A stretch of 64,000 nt of DNA from Trema orientale (GCA_002914845.1 JXTC01000012.1:948140-1012139); one strand, 5' to 3'. Shown: positions 1-13,298, counted from the first letter of the stretch. Numbers and translations are program-made. Notes: a model not told the origin generated them from the letters alone.

Positions 1-220
1 ATGCTAAATACTCACTATTGAAACATATCTGAATGTTGCAAACTTGTCATTACCATATGATCGGTATTCAGAAATTCTACTTACCCGCCCACTGTTTAAC
101 ATTAAGTGGCGCTCTTTTCTACCAAAACAAGCAATTTTGCATATATCCAGTTTGGATTTTGTTATCTTACTTTCTTGATCGATTAATGCATGCTTATACA
201 TGTGTTCACCACTATGATCT

Positions 221-263
<43 letters not shown>

Positions 264-348
264 ATTGTAGCTAGCGTTGCAAACTGTGGTATTTATTCAA
301 GTCTTCAATCCATTGTTAAATTGATATAGAAATCTGATTTTAGTGAGG
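1..348. other. upstream flank of HPt gene; TA/TG microsatellite
   Basis: No gene is seen here. It is AT-rich DNA just 5' of the HPt start codon and should contain that gene's 5'UTR and core promoter, but I cannot place a TATA box or transcription start with confidence. A (TA)n tract running into (TG)n lies at about 224-264. The small ORFs in this stretch run through the microsatellite and look like chance. Confidence 0.5.
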
Positions 349-1139
349 ATGGAGAGCAATCCGTTGCGTAGACAAATAGCCGCTATGAGGCAATCCCTCT
401 TTGATGAGGTATTATTTTTTTCCCCTCTTCTTTTGCACATAGAAATTATATATTGGTACTTTTGATTTAATCTTCAATGCATCTATATGATGGAAAGCCA
501 AAATATTGTGGTTTAACAAGTCAGCTTATTGTTAAAGTCCTTTGATCAATATTGGACTGGAATTTCATAATCAATATGTATACCCTTTTTTTTTCTTTTT
601 TTTTCCAGTCCGTGTTAGATGCAAGACAAAGAGTAAGGATTTTATGCATACGTGGTCTATTTTCGTGCAAGAAATAAACAGTGCATGTCTAGAATATTGG
701 TCCATTATATATAATATATGTATTTGAGATAGTTAATGACTATTGTGAGCTGGAAATTGCAGGAAATGCTTGACAAACACTACGTAACAGTGGAAAAATT
801 GGAAGGAAAAAACAATCCCAACTTTGCCGAGGAGGTTATGACCATGTATTTTAGGGAATCAACTAAAATTATAGCCATCATTGAACAAGCACTGTACGAG
901 TACTATTTAATTAGTCGTGACTTATATTTATATGAACTTAAACATCAAAAATTTTTTTCTAATTTTCGTCAATTATTACTTAAAAGTTTTAGCATTAGTA
1001 CGTAAATAAGTAACAAAAGAAAGTCGCTAACATCACATATTATATACTAATATATTATTATCTACACAGGGAGAAGCCCCCCATTGATTTCATTGGTCTG
1101 GAAAAGTACATCGACCAGCTCAAAGGAAGCAGCAGCAGG

Positions 1140-1174
<35 letters not shown>

Positions 1175-2686
1175 ATACACACATATATGTATGGATCATT
1201 AGTTATTTTTTTTAACCTATCTTATCTATAGCTATTTTTTTTAGCCATTATATCATTATCCAATAACTACAATAATTTAAGCAATTAGAAAAAAAAATAA
1301 TAATAAATATATATTATTTAATGCTATTTCTCTCTTTACATTGACCATGAAAAGACATGCATCATAAATTAGACAAAACAATACCTATAGATAGGTAAAA
1401 AAAAAAAAACCTAATAGAGTAGTGCCCTATATATATGTATATTAAATCTTGATTGTATTCATATTTTTCCTCTCTTATTAGATGTATTTAGATAACTTAA
1501 TTGAGAGTATCATAAACTGAATCAAGCGTAATCAGTTAACCAAGACATAAAGAATAATTGAATATAATTTAAATACATTTATTAGCAATTGACCACCGTC
1601 ATTACATCTATTGGATATATTTAAATCCATTCTCGAGCTAGATGTATTAAAAATAATCAATTGCGATTAGATGTATTTAGATTTTTTTCCCCTCTTATTC
1701 CTTTGTGTCGTGGTCAACTAATTATAGTTGATATAATTTATTATAGTCTTAAGACTAGAGGATTAGTTTATCTATTGAAAAAATTTCTTAATTCATCTTT
1801 CTGTCATTCTAAAGACTACTTTTTACAATCACTCTTATTAGTTCTACAAAGTAGTAAAATATTCTTAGTAAAATATTCTTAGAGATTAGCTGATCTTATA
1901 ATAAATATATGTATGCAGCATAGGGGCAAAGAAGGTAAGGATTGAAGTCAATCAAATGGGGAAATGCATTGAAGAACAAGAAGAAGACATTGAAAGGTTG
2001 GTGTAATTCATTAATATATTGATAAACCTAATATTTATTGTGTGATGTTTTTTGCGGGCGAGTATGATCGAATAACCTTGATTCACGTCAGTAATGGAGA
2101 ACAAAAAGCTAAATCAATAATTTAACTTTTTCTTTTGGGTACTAATTAAATAAAAAAATTAATTAATTTCCTCATACTCAATATTAAAAGAAAAACATTA
2201 AACTACAATAATAAATGATCATTTTGATGTTTTTACTTATTAGAGATACAAAAGAATTAGAAGTCAAAATGGTGACCTACCAGTTTACTTGTAGCATGCT
2301 TTAGATGTTTTGAACTTATGTAGAAAATTTCTATATTCACCTTTATTAACGATGAAAAAAAATAAAACGAAAAAAATTAGTTCTAATTGCGGCAACCCAT
2401 ATGTCATATGTGTGTAACTATTATATAGACTCCTAATGCTCATTATAATGTGTTGCAGGATGAAGACTATCTTCAAGCAGCTCAAGAAGGAGCATGAGAA
2501 CTTGCGAGGACGAATTGAACCTTATTTCCGGGTCTCTCTCTATCCTCAAAAAAAAAAAAGAAGCTAATTATCATATTTAAATATTAAATTAATAATTATG
2601 ATCTGATCTCTTTCGGTTTTTAATTTTTCATATTTCAGCTGTTGCGACAAGTTGGGCCTCTTGAAACAGCTCAGCGGCCCAGATGA
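349..2686 (+). CDS. histidine-containing phosphotransfer (HPt)-like protein, His replaced by Asp
   Basis: Six exons join in frame: 349-408, 763-893, 1070-1138, 1919-1996, 2459-2531 and 2639-2686, all with GT-AG introns, giving 152 aa, the usual size of a plant HPt (AHP) protein. These proteins relay phosphate from cytokinin-type hybrid histidine kinases to nuclear response regulators. Family features seen are an N-terminal helix with RRQIAAMRQSLFDE, NPNFAEEVMTMYF in exon 2, the core QLKGSSSSIGAKKV across exons 3 and 4, and a charged C-terminal helix. The N-terminus looks closest to the AHP4 branch. The phospho-accepting residue is changed: where the family has HQLKGSS, residue 79 (codon 1113-1115, GAC) is Asp, in YIDQLKGSS. 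By analogy with AHP6, which has Asn there, it is probably a pseudo-HPt that binds partners but cannot relay phosphate. Intron 3 contains a MITE. The joining of exons is my inference; the frame closes perfectly. Confidence 0.9.
1192..1428. mobile_element. MITE copy A (TA-tract family), in intron 3 of the HPt gene
   Basis: About 240 bp directly follows a (TA)n/(AC)n microsatellite and is followed by another TA run. It shares with copies at 13299, 23012 and 23743 the internal block TGCTATTTCTCT, then GAAAAGACATGCATCATAAATT, and a 3' end of ACCTATAGATAGGT, a poly-A run and AGTGCCC. The 5' half has diverged most. No coding capacity is visible. Confidence 0.6.
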
Positions 2687-4036
2687 TCAACGAAGCCGGG
2701 TTAACTTTGAGGACTAGTTATAAGGACTTTCAGTAGCAACTAGCAAGTATCTAATGAGGATCACAAAAGTCAGTTGAGGAGTGTTCTTACATGTAATTTG
2801 TCTGTCAGTCCTTTCCGTACGTCACAAACATGTTCTGTGTGTCTTTGGTTCTTTTTTTGTCGTCCAAATCCTTTTCTCCAAGTCTCAAAAATTTGGAGTA
2901 TCATGTTGTCTTTGCATGAAATATAAGTGTCGATTAAGTTCTAACTTTCATCTTTCATGTTAAGAGTATACTGTTAGAAATTGGTTCCGTTTTCTCTGTC
3001 ATTGCTACTATGATCATATATATTCTTATTCAACCTCTTAAGAAAACACTTTTAAGAGGTTTTGATATTGGTAGAGGCCAAAAGAAAAAAAAAAATAGTA
3101 ATAATAAAATTGTAAAAAAAATTACCTATATATAAGCTTGATTAAAAGTTGAATTTAACACTACTAAGGTCTCAACATTTGATAGGGTGGTAAGCTCATC
3201 CGTCCTTGTGTGAACATAGATCACGAGTTTGAGTTGGAACTATTGCAATGGACCAGGCATATAGGTAATCCATTTGAATAAGGGGGGAAAAAACTGAGAG
3301 ATGATGCCTATTATAGATGGACATAATTTTACTCACAAATAAAAGCACTATATGCATTGTTTTTTCCCTTTCTTTTGTCTGAAGCGCTAATACTGTGGTC
3401 AATGAAAAGCAGAAAAGTGTAGAAGAGAGATGACCCCTTTGCATGGACACGCAAAGGAATAAAGAATCCAATATGAGTCATTCCAAAAAGAATCTAATTT
3501 GGGTCAACCAGCAGTGGCATGAAGTTTATTGTCCGTCATAAAAGATTAGGGGTTCAAATCCTTGATTAATGGATTCAAATTTAAAGTCATGAAAAAAAAA
3601 AGAAAGAAAGAAAAAACCTGCGGCACAACAGAACAGGGTAGTACCGTAATGGAGTAAATCATTAAGTTCTACTAAACTTTTTGGGTTAAACAAACATGAT
3701 CCAAACAGCAATGGTCACTAGCTCACTAAAGCTTTACTTCAACTGTCTGGATTTAGTAGTTGACCTATAGCTAACATCTCTTCGGCCTCGGCATCATTTG
3801 GGCCTCCGGAAATATACGAGGCTGCCCGACCTCCATATTAGGCTAAAAATCCATCACTGACCCACTTGAAAGACCTCCAACTTCTCAGGCGCCCAACACT
3901 TAAGTCTACAAAAAAATGGACCGTATCACATTACATGATCACTCACAACATGCAAGTGTTCAATTAGTTGGACCTAGGTTTGAAAAGGCTAACAAGGAAG
4001 ACCATATCACATTACATGATTACAACATGTAAGTGT
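2687..4036. other. intergenic region between convergent HPt and ABCB genes
   Basis: The region holds the 3'UTRs of both convergent genes and no coding sequence that I can support. A pair of near-identical segments lies just downstream of the ABCB stop (about 3928-3980 and 4000-4050, sharing CACATTACATGAT and AATTAGTTGGACCTA), a short local duplication. A possible tRNA-derived SINE lies at 3500-3620. Confidence 0.5.
3500..3620 (+). repeat. possible tRNA-derived SINE fragment
   Basis: A match to the RNA polymerase III box B (GGTTCAAATCC, 3551-3561) lies about 35 bp downstream of a box A-like stretch (TGGCATGAAG), and an A-rich tail with AAAG repeats follows at about 3590-3620. This layout is that of plant SINEs. 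I see no clear target-site duplication, so it may be a decayed copy or coincidence. Confidence 0.3.
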
Positions 4037-7000
4037 TTAATTAGTTGGACCTAAGTTCGAAAGGCTAACAAGGTTGAAGAAGGCACCCCGCTTATGCTTA
4101 AGCTGAGCATAGGTTCCTCGCTCCACCACCTTCCCATCGGCAACAACCGCAATCGAGTCCAACTCTTTGATGGTGTTTAGCCGATGCGCCACAACAATCG
4201 TTGTCCTTCCAACCATGATTCGGTCTAGTGCTTCTTGTACAACTTGTTCTGACTGCACATCGAGCGCACTTGTTGCCTCGTCCAACAATAGTATGGTAGG
4301 GTTCCTAATTATGGCTCTTGCAATTGCTATCCTTTGTTTTTGCCCTCCCGATAGTTGCACCCCTCTTTCTCCACATTCGGTTTCATACCCATCTTTCAGT
4401 GATCTACACCAAAATTATGCAAAATCAAATGTCACAAGTCTTGAAAATAACAAAACATATGAAATTCATTCAAAAAATTAGTTCGTATAACTACTCAGTT
4501 ACATATTACCAATACCAGATGCGAGACTTGGATCATTAGGTAATACTTACGAAATGAATTCGTGAGCATTGGCAGCTCTAGCAGCCTCCACCACCTCATT
4601 CTCAGATGCATCAAGCTTGCCAAACATGATGTTGTCACGTATGCTCCCCGAGTATATCACAGGCTCTTGGCTAACGAGTGCCATGTGCTTCCTAAACCAT
4701 TGGATATCTAGTTCTCTTATGTCAACCCCATCCACTTTGACTGAACCCTGCTCTACATCATAGAATCTCTGAATCAATCCTATCACCGTTGATTTCCCAC
4801 ACCCGCTTTTCCCAACTAGCCCAATGCTCGTCCCTGGCTTCACCTCTAAGCTGAATTGCCGCAGCACTAGAGTATCTGGCCTACTTGGGTATGCAAAATC
4901 AACCTTCTTCATTTCTATCCTTCCCACTATTTTTTCTAATTTGGTTCCACTATTTCCGTTTGAATCCTGAAATCTCAAAAAAAAAGGTGTTCAATACACT
5001 GTCCACATTGAAGCAAATAATTTACAACTAATGTCAGGAATTTCAATTTTTGTACTAATCTTTTAGTGTCAAGTGTTCAATATGACAAATCTATTAATTT
5101 GTGCCGACACATTCCACTCTTAAAATACAATAATTTAATTCTTACAATAATAGATGTGATAAAAACTGATAATAAAGAATTGACTTTATTTATTACTTCT
5201 TTGAGCATGTTTACTAATCCTGTAATGTCCAAAATGTACATATAAAGGGAGAAAAATTATACAGGAAATAGAACTAATTACCAATTGAGTTATCACATCT
5301 GACTTTTACTAATTACGCGAGAGAGATATATAAAGATTTGTGATCTAAAATATGGAAGTAAACAAATAAATCGAAACAAAACAAAAGAAAAGAATATTTA
5401 AAAAAAAAACACTTTCTTTTTTTTTTTTTCTTTTTCTCCCTTGAATTTTCATTTTCCCTACAACTGATCATGTGTTAGAAAAAATGGTCTCTGGTAAACC
5501 AATTGTGAATAGTTACAACCAACACAAGTAAGATTAATTTTAAATACTACCAGCGACTATATTATACATACATATATATATATATACATAGTTGAAATTT
5601 AGAGTTACTCACATTATGAGATCCTGAAATGAGTGACTGGCGGTCGAGAATATCAAAGACAGAGGCGACGGCAGCAGACCCCTTAGCAAGATCAGAAGTC
5701 ATACTCCCAGCTTCGGCTATAACCTTGCCAGTACTAACCAAAATGAAGAACGTCTTGAACACATCACCGGCCGAGATCTGACCCTTCTCAACCAGAGTCC
5801 CCCCATACCAGAAATCCAGGGCCCAAGACATGAACGCCAAGCACTGAGCCGAACCCATCCCGATTCCCGCCATCCACGACTTCTTCCTCGCCTCCTTCCT
5901 CGGCCCCTCCTGGGCCTCGTCGAAGAGCTCCAGCACCTTCCCCACGCTCCCGAACGAGGTCACGATCCTGTGGTTGTACACGGCCTCGACCGCGATCTGG
6001 GTGCTCTGGTTCTGGGCCCTGACGAAGTTGGCGGATACGGCGGAGAGCAGGACCTTCCGGGTGTAGAAGCAGAGGATCGTCAGTGGCTGCACGGCGATCA
6101 TCACCAGGGCCAGCTTCCACGCCACCACCAGGCCCATCACCATGGCGATCGTCACCGCCGAGGCCGCCTGGACCAGGAGCGAGACCCGGTCCGCCACCAG
6201 GGACTTCACCATGGACGCCTCGTTGCTGAGGCGGGCGCAGAGCGCGCCGCTCGAGTTGTGGTCCTCGTCGAACCAGGCCGCCTCGAAGGTCAGGATCTTC
6301 TCCAGCATCCGGATCCGGATCCGCCTCGTCAGGCGCTCTCCCATGCGTGCGAAGTTGTAGTGCTGGAGGAGGTTCAGGGCGACGGAGGCGACCGAGAGCG
6401 CGCAGAAGATCAGGGAGTAGGTCCGGATCCGGACCCGCATCTCCTCGTGGGTCGGGGCGAAGAAGGCCGAGATCATGCCCCCGATGGTCAGCGCGTACGT
6501 CGGCTGTACGGACCCGAACGCCACGGCGGAGAGGCCGCCCACGAGGCCGTTTCTCCACTCGGGCGAGTTGAGCGAGATGAGTCGGGAGAACGAGGCCCGT
6601 CGCCGCCCCGGGCGGGATTTGGTGGGTCCCGACGCGGGGGACTGATCGACGGTCGGATTTGGAGATTTGGAGAAGACCAACGGGCTCGATCTCGCCTCGC
6701 TGAGGCGGCCTCCGCCGCCGCCGCCGCTGCTTCTCGCGACGGAGGAGAGCCGTGGTTCGGGTTCTTGGTCGTTGTTGTCGAGGGTGCTGAATTGTCTCTG
6801 CATTTTGGCGAGTTTCGCGTAGTGGCCGTTATGGCGGTTGATGAGGTCGTTGTGGGACCCGATTTCGATCACGCCGCCTCCGCCAACGACGGCGATCAGG
6901 TCTGCGTTTCGGACCGTTGAGAGCTTGTGTGCGACAACCTGATCACGTATACGACAATGTACTATGTCAGGGTTGAGTTGAGACGTTTCAAAAGAGAAAA

Positions 7001-10000
7001 AGCCCAAATCAAAATTCGAGTTTTTTTTATTATTTAGTTTACCAGGGTGGTTCTGCCCATGGAGGCTTGATCAAGAGCATTTTGGACCAGAGTTTCTGAT
7101 TCAGAGTCAAGAGCGCTTGTTGCTTCATCAAGTAGGAGAATTACGGGGTTCTTAATAATAGCCCTGGCTATGGCAATCCTTTGCTTTTGTCCACCTGATA
7201 AAAGTGCTCCTCTCTCTCCAATCTGTCACAAGATTTTATATATATATATAGTTTGTATCAATTTACCATAAAGCTAGAAAACCCATGTGATATTCAGAAT
7301 CTGGATACAAAATACAATATTAGTACACTACTATACCACTACTCTTGTTATGAATTTAATTCATGTAAAGAAAGAACCTATATTAATATTGCTTTACTTC
7401 ATTTGCATAAAAAGATGGAGCAAGTTAAAAGTTCAAATATATATATATATATATAGAAACGCTTTCTCTTACTTCATGACCATTTCAACTATTAAGAAGA
7501 TATCTGAAAAATTTACAGTACTTTCAGTCAAAAATTTCATGTTTTGAGAGAAAAAGCATAATTTTTCTTGAGCTACTTTATTTCCCTTTGTTACTTTTTC
7601 CTGGGAATCACTACCTTCTTTTGTTGACCAAAGTAATTAGAAGGAAAAAGACCTGTAAATTTTCAAGCACATATAACATGAAAGAAGAAACACATAGAAT
7701 CGGGAAAAGATGGCTTTAACCCACCTTAGTTTCATAACATTCTGGAAGCTGCCTTATGAAATTATGGGCATTGGCAGCCATGGCTGCAGCTGTGACCTCT
7801 TCCATGGTGGCATCAAGCTTCCCAAACGTGATATTCTCCTTTATTGATGTTCCAAACAAAGCATGGTCTTGACTAACAAGTCCCATTTTCCCTCTTATCC
7901 ATTTCAATTGCAGTGTCCTCACATCCACACCGTCAATCCTTACTATTCCGTCATCTGCATCGTAGAATCGTTGGACTAACGCGATTGCCGTTGACTTTCC
8001 ACTTCCACTTGCACCAACAAGAGCAACAGTTTTCCCTGCTTCAACTTTGAGGTTGAAATCTTTGAGGACAATGGCGTCCGGCCTAGAAGGGTAGGCGAAT
8101 TTGACATGTTCGAATTCGAGCTCGCCTCTGACTCCGCCAAGTACAAGACCTCTGTTGTCTTCTCCGTCGATCTGTGGTGTCCGGTCGATCCTGTTGAATA
8201 TTCTTTGAGCAGCAACTGAGGCTTCTGTGAAGTACTTCACGTCCGGAAGTGCCATTCCAAGCGACCTGCATGCATTACAATATTCCATCGCCAGAATATT
8301 TTGGTAAACAAACATACATGTTTTTGTAGTCGTAACTAGTAATCCAAAAGTATGAGCAAAGCAGCCTCAAATTCAGATTAATTACAAATGATTAAAATCA
8401 GTAAAGTTTCCTCAATTCCTGTATATAGTGGTTAATTTAAAGGATTCCTAGCTAGTTGGCAACAACTAATAAAAGATCATAAGTACTTATTCCTTTCGTC
8501 TATTTAATTATCCTTTTGCTGCAGTAGTACTACGCCATATTTTCCTTTCAATTTTCCTTTTTCACTTCTACCGATCTATTTTACCAAACTAATTATCAAA
8601 TTTTAAAGCTCCATGATGTTTATTAATAAAGCTAGATGGAATTTGTATTGGGCAACTATGTGACAGGCCAGTTAGCTAGATGATGATTTGGTTGCTAATG
8701 ATATATTCAGTATTTACTTTTAATTGATGGTCTATTTCTCTCTTTGGCTGTTCTGATCATCAAATCATGTTCTTTTTGTTCCTCATTAATTGGGTGAAAC
8801 TATTTATTATATATATGTTGAGTTCGGTGATGATTACATATTACGGTAGAAAGATTTTGATTATTAAAGAGATCGCTTAATTATATGCAAATATTAATAC
8901 TCCTGAAGCTCTATTAATTTGAGGATTATTAGTTAACCAGAATACTAATATGTCGGTATATGAAACGGTAAGCAAATACCAAAATTATTATATACTTATT
9001 GATAGCAACATAAGGTTCATGACATTATGTAGGTGAAACTCATGCATATCTGAGCTATAAACATAAAATATATGAGAACTTAATTCTCAAAATTTATTTG
9101 AATAGGTTGGAATTCTAAATCCCTAGATATAACACGACAAATTAACACTATAGCTTGTAGCTATACAGAAATCTAATTTTTGAAAATTCTTCCAAAATTT
9201 TAGGAAGAAGAAATATAAAGTTCAAGAGTGTTCGGAGACAAGCTTTCCCCCCCGATCTTTAATTTTCTCCGATTGAAGTAAGTTAAATATGCTATATATA
9301 AAATATATATTATGAGGTTTATAGAAATAATTGATCTCCGATTTTATGAGCCAAAAAATTCAGAGCATGCATGTGGATGACAACTAAAACCAATAATCAG
9401 AAGTGATCGGTAATCATTAACATGTACTTCCCTATCGTATTTATAATTTATGAATATGCATATAAACATCTATATAAGTTGTATATATGATGGTAGAAGG
9501 GTATACATACAGTCCACTCAATACGAATGAGATGCCAGCTGCATAGATCCTTCCACCACTTTCACCTTTATACATGACCAAACGACTCCCATACCAAGCA
9601 AGAAACGCCCATATCATAAACGACAGCCCTGTGCTCCCCACAGCCAAGCCTTTTGCAATGCCTTGTTTAATTCCCAACGTTGTCGTTTTGTTCAATATGG
9701 TTGAGTATCTCTCAACAATTCTCTTCTCGGCAGTGAATGAGTAAACAGTTCTAATAGAACTCAAAGCCTGTTCCACTATGGCATTTGCTTTCCCGTACTC
9801 TTTGTGAGACTTTCTAGACAAGTAGAGAAGGTACCTCCCATAAATCATACCCGGTATGATTAAAAGAAGTAACGTTGGAAAAGCTACTAAGGATAGTCTC
9901 CATGAGAAGAAAGTTGAGAAAGCAAGCCCAGATATAAACACTGAAGAGTGCATCAAAAAGATTGGTACCTGAGAATTTATTTATAAAAGAACCTTTTAAT

Positions 10001-11367
10001 TGTGAATAGTTGTGCGGTATCGATTGTATATTGAATGTAAGTGGACCTTTTCACAAAGAACTTCTTGTGTATATATATATATATGATGATGATGATGATG
10101 ATAAAGATTCTACTACTTTGGTTAATTATATATCTATCTAGCTATGTATGTACCAATTGAAACAATTAGTACTTCATATATACATGAAATATTTGTGAAG
10201 TCAATAAAGTCAATAACTACGACATGTATATGGCAAATAAAAATAACTAATGATTCCGGTGTCTAGCTAGCTACCTTTTCACTAAGAACTTCTTGAATGA
10301 GAGAAGTGTCTTTAGAGATACTATTGATGACTTCTGAGGTGGTTGCTTCTTGTGAGTCAAAAAACCCAACTTCCTGTCTTAGAACAGCTTCCAAGTACTT
10401 GTAACGCATTCTTAGAACCTGTCTTTCGCTTGTCTTGCTCCAACAAAAACCTTCTGCGCAACCATATAAATTAGTATTAATTAATTAATCTTAACACCTT
10501 GTCCATCTTTAGATAATCTTGTATAATTACTACAATAATTACTGCAGTAAAGCCGCTTTAGGTCGAATCACTAAAAAAATTAATTAAAGCTATAGTTCGT
10601 CTACCGGAGAGCATTCAAATGAGTATTTAGTTGCTTTTAACTATCGGGCATTCTAGGGTTTCATTAATTCAATTAATTATTTATAACAAATAAAAAAAGA
10701 AAAAGAAATCATTTCTTCTTCTTTTAACGACACTGGTGAGTCTGGTAATGTCTCCTTAATATACGACCAACAAGGAGCGTTGTTAGATGCCAACTGGAAA
10801 CAGTATAAACTGGTTTTTATTTTGAGATTAATTAACATATATCTGAACAATCTTCTGTCGTTAGAAAGAAAGGCAAAACAAAAACAAAATAAAGAAAAAA
10901 GTGCTTTGTAATTACCCATAAAAGCAACCACCATTACTGCTAACCCCAAGTATACGAAGTTCAAACTGCACTGTTTGAGAAAACCCAAAAGGAATTAAAA
11001 CGAGAAAAATGTGAGAAAAATTAAGGGGGAAAAAAAAAAGAAGGGTCGAAATTGTTGACAACATATACAAATAGCTATCGCAAACCTTTTCAACCTCGTC
11101 CATGAAATTAACCATCCGATGATTTTGTTGGGTCGGACCATATCCCAAGCTATTCATCAGACGGCTGGCGAAGACCAACAAACAGTTTGTGGACATTCCG
11201 TCACCAATAGCTCCAATTGTACCCAAAATCATCAGTAAAATATCCACCCAATCTGCATACCTAAATATTATCATCAAATTAGAACTACTATTGTTAGTAC
11301 TAGTTTCTTTCATTCTCATCTCTCTACCTTTCTCCAACTTACTATCATTCTTATTTTGAGAACCCAT
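4037..11367 (-). CDS. ABCB: ABC transporter B family (full-size MDR/P-glycoprotein), ABCB15-like
   Basis: Nine exons, read on the minus strand: 11367-11086, 10970-10916, 10453-10275, 9968-9511, 8265-7725, 7222-7043, 6938-5613, 4966-4551 and 4403-4037. All have GT-AG introns and give one intact 1267-aa frame, the usual length of a plant full transporter (TMD-NBD-TMD-NBD) in the plasma membrane. NBD1 has Walker [10 protein letters not shown] (409-417), Q-loop Gln457, signature LSGGQ (513-517), Walker B with D537-E538 and H-loop His569. NBD2 has GKSGCGKST (1059-1067), Q1107, LSGGQ (1163-1167), D1187-E1188 and His1219. Both ATP sites therefore look competent. The NBD1 Q-loop reads SQDHALF rather than the usual SQEPALF. 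The N-terminus ([27 protein letters not shown]) points to the ABCB15-22 branch; the substrate cannot be told from sequence. Exon 7 (linker and TMD2) is strikingly GC-rich compared with all other exons. Confidence 0.95.
5613..6938 (-). other. GC-rich exon 7 of the ABCB gene
   Basis: This 1326-bp exon encodes the end of NBD1, a glycine/serine-rich linker (a run of six Gly) and nearly all of the second transmembrane domain. In about 95 consecutive codons read by eye (roughly 6450 down to 6165), only two end in A or T. Codons in the other exons end mostly in A or T. Composition falls back towards the gene average in the last 100 bp or so before the donor site. The high GC also produces long open frames on the opposite strand, which are shadows. 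Confidence 0.85.
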
Positions 11368-13298
11368 TTTTGTGTTTCTTTGGTTTTTTTTGCTTCCTTC
11401 TTATTATTAGAAGCCCATGAGTTGCATACCATGTATGTGTGTGTATATATATATGCATAGATAGAGAGATATTATACAGTATTTTTAAAAATTTTTTATA
11501 GAGAGGAGCAAAGTGACCAGCTAGTGAATTTCCATGAAGCAATTGTATTGATGTCATAAGCTTTTATGTGGGGTCCATAAAGATATATATAAATCTAGTC
11601 ATAATGGTGGTTACTTTCAAAACCCACATGAGATAGCTTAGCTAGAATAAGTGAATGACCCATTTAGAGACTATACTGTTCAACAAAGATGACTATGACC
11701 ACTGTCCAATTGGCCAGGTTTTTGTTCTTTTGCGGTCTCGCTTTCCCTCTTCTAGCTTTTTTTTTTTTTTTTTTTTCTTTCTTTTAATGGTTTGGCTTTT
11801 TTAGTTCATTAATTTGTTGTAATGATCTGCGAGGGTACTTTAAAACATGTACATGTCGTTTTTGGTAGGCGTTTTCGTTAAATCCATTCAAGTGATTGTT
11901 GCATTAATTAGCTAGTGTGCTGTCACAAAAGTCACAAAATAGTTTTAATTTCGGCTTTATATTTTCGTGTTGCGTAATTTCTCTTTCTAATATTCTAGAA
12001 AATTAACCGAAAGTGGTTAGAAATTAAAAGTAAAAAATTTAAACAAAGGGGAAGAGAAAGTGAGAGAAGGAAACAATCAATTCTTATGTAGAATATGTAT
12101 ATAAGTTTTGCTTAATTTATTTGATTTCTCATTGGTATTAATATATTAATTATTTAATTTTCAGATTTTACCAGTCACGTAAGAACATATTCTGATATTT
12201 TCACTGTTATACTTTAGAGAAATGAACATATATATATATATATATGTATAACGAATTCCAAGTAATTATAATAACTTGCATATACGATAATTGATTAACA
12301 TAACTTATTAATTGGAGAATATGACATTCTTAATTTCATTTTCTTTCGAAAGGGAAAGCTGTTTTAATTTGAAAGGTTTATATAATGAGTAACATAAACT
12401 TTTAGAAAGCTGAAATCGCTTATTTTATTACATATAAGAAAAAGAAAACGTATAATTAAGAAGCTTTTCTATCAGAAAAAAAAAAGTATATCACGAGGAA
12501 AAATACACAGTTATATAAATTAAGATTTCATTTGCTTTTTCTCTAAGATGCTTGATATCTAAATTGCGAAATAATACGATATATAACGAAAGATTTTGCA
12601 TTTTTTTCCCGTAAATGTAGCATATACGATGTACCTGATTTTTTTCCCCAAAAGTGAAAAATGGACTATAGCTGCATGCCAAAATCGAATACTGCCATCC
12701 CACTGTCCTAATTTTTTTTTGCTAATTAGCTGTATTTGTTGGACTCATTTGTATTTGTATAAAATATAAAATCAGTAGGGTACCCTATGTTTTTCTTTCC
12801 TTTCAATCTTTACAACTTTTGCTTTTATTTTTTTTTTTTCCTTTTTTTTCCCCATTTTTTTTTTTAAATCCATATAACTTTTTAGATGGCCGGCATGACC
12901 AGCTTGTAAGCTCCCAAACCTGCACATATGCTGCGAAGAATTTTAATGCAGCTTTTTTATCCTACATCTTTTTGGAGTCTTGAAATATTAAAAATACACA
13001 CATACTCTATTTAGACAAAAAACCAAATTAACCTTTAATTATACCTATATATGATTGCCACTAAGAATATTATTTCCTTTCCTTCTTGTATATATATGTG
13101 AGAAACGATTAGCTAAGTTCATAATATGTAGAAAATCAAACGTATTATGTATAATTTTATCAATAATCACTAGCATATTTTAATTAAAAGCAATGTGAAC
13201 GCCCGTACAGGAATATTTATAAATGTAAATTATATATGACACTTGTACGTACATAACCTAAACTGGATTATCAAATATATATACATATATAGATAATA
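11368..13298. other. upstream region of the ABCB gene, no gene seen
   Basis: About 1.9 kb of AT-rich sequence lies upstream of the ABCB start codon and should include its promoter. It has T-rich runs (about 11758-11785, 12820-12865) and TA repeats (about 12228-12246). No protein-coding or RNA gene can be supported. Confidence 0.5.

Noticed and set aside
3186..3260. tRNA-like or SINE-like segment
   Set aside because: A possible box A is followed by only a weak box B (GAGTTTGAGTTGG), with no tail or target duplication; the better candidate is at 3500-3620.
5788..6920. Long open frames on both strands in the GC-rich region (316 aa on plus, 256 aa on minus in another frame)
   Set aside because: They overlap ABCB exon 7, which has clear transporter homology. 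GC-rich codons remove stops from the other frames; their residues are Arg/Gly/Pro/Asp-rich and without motifs.
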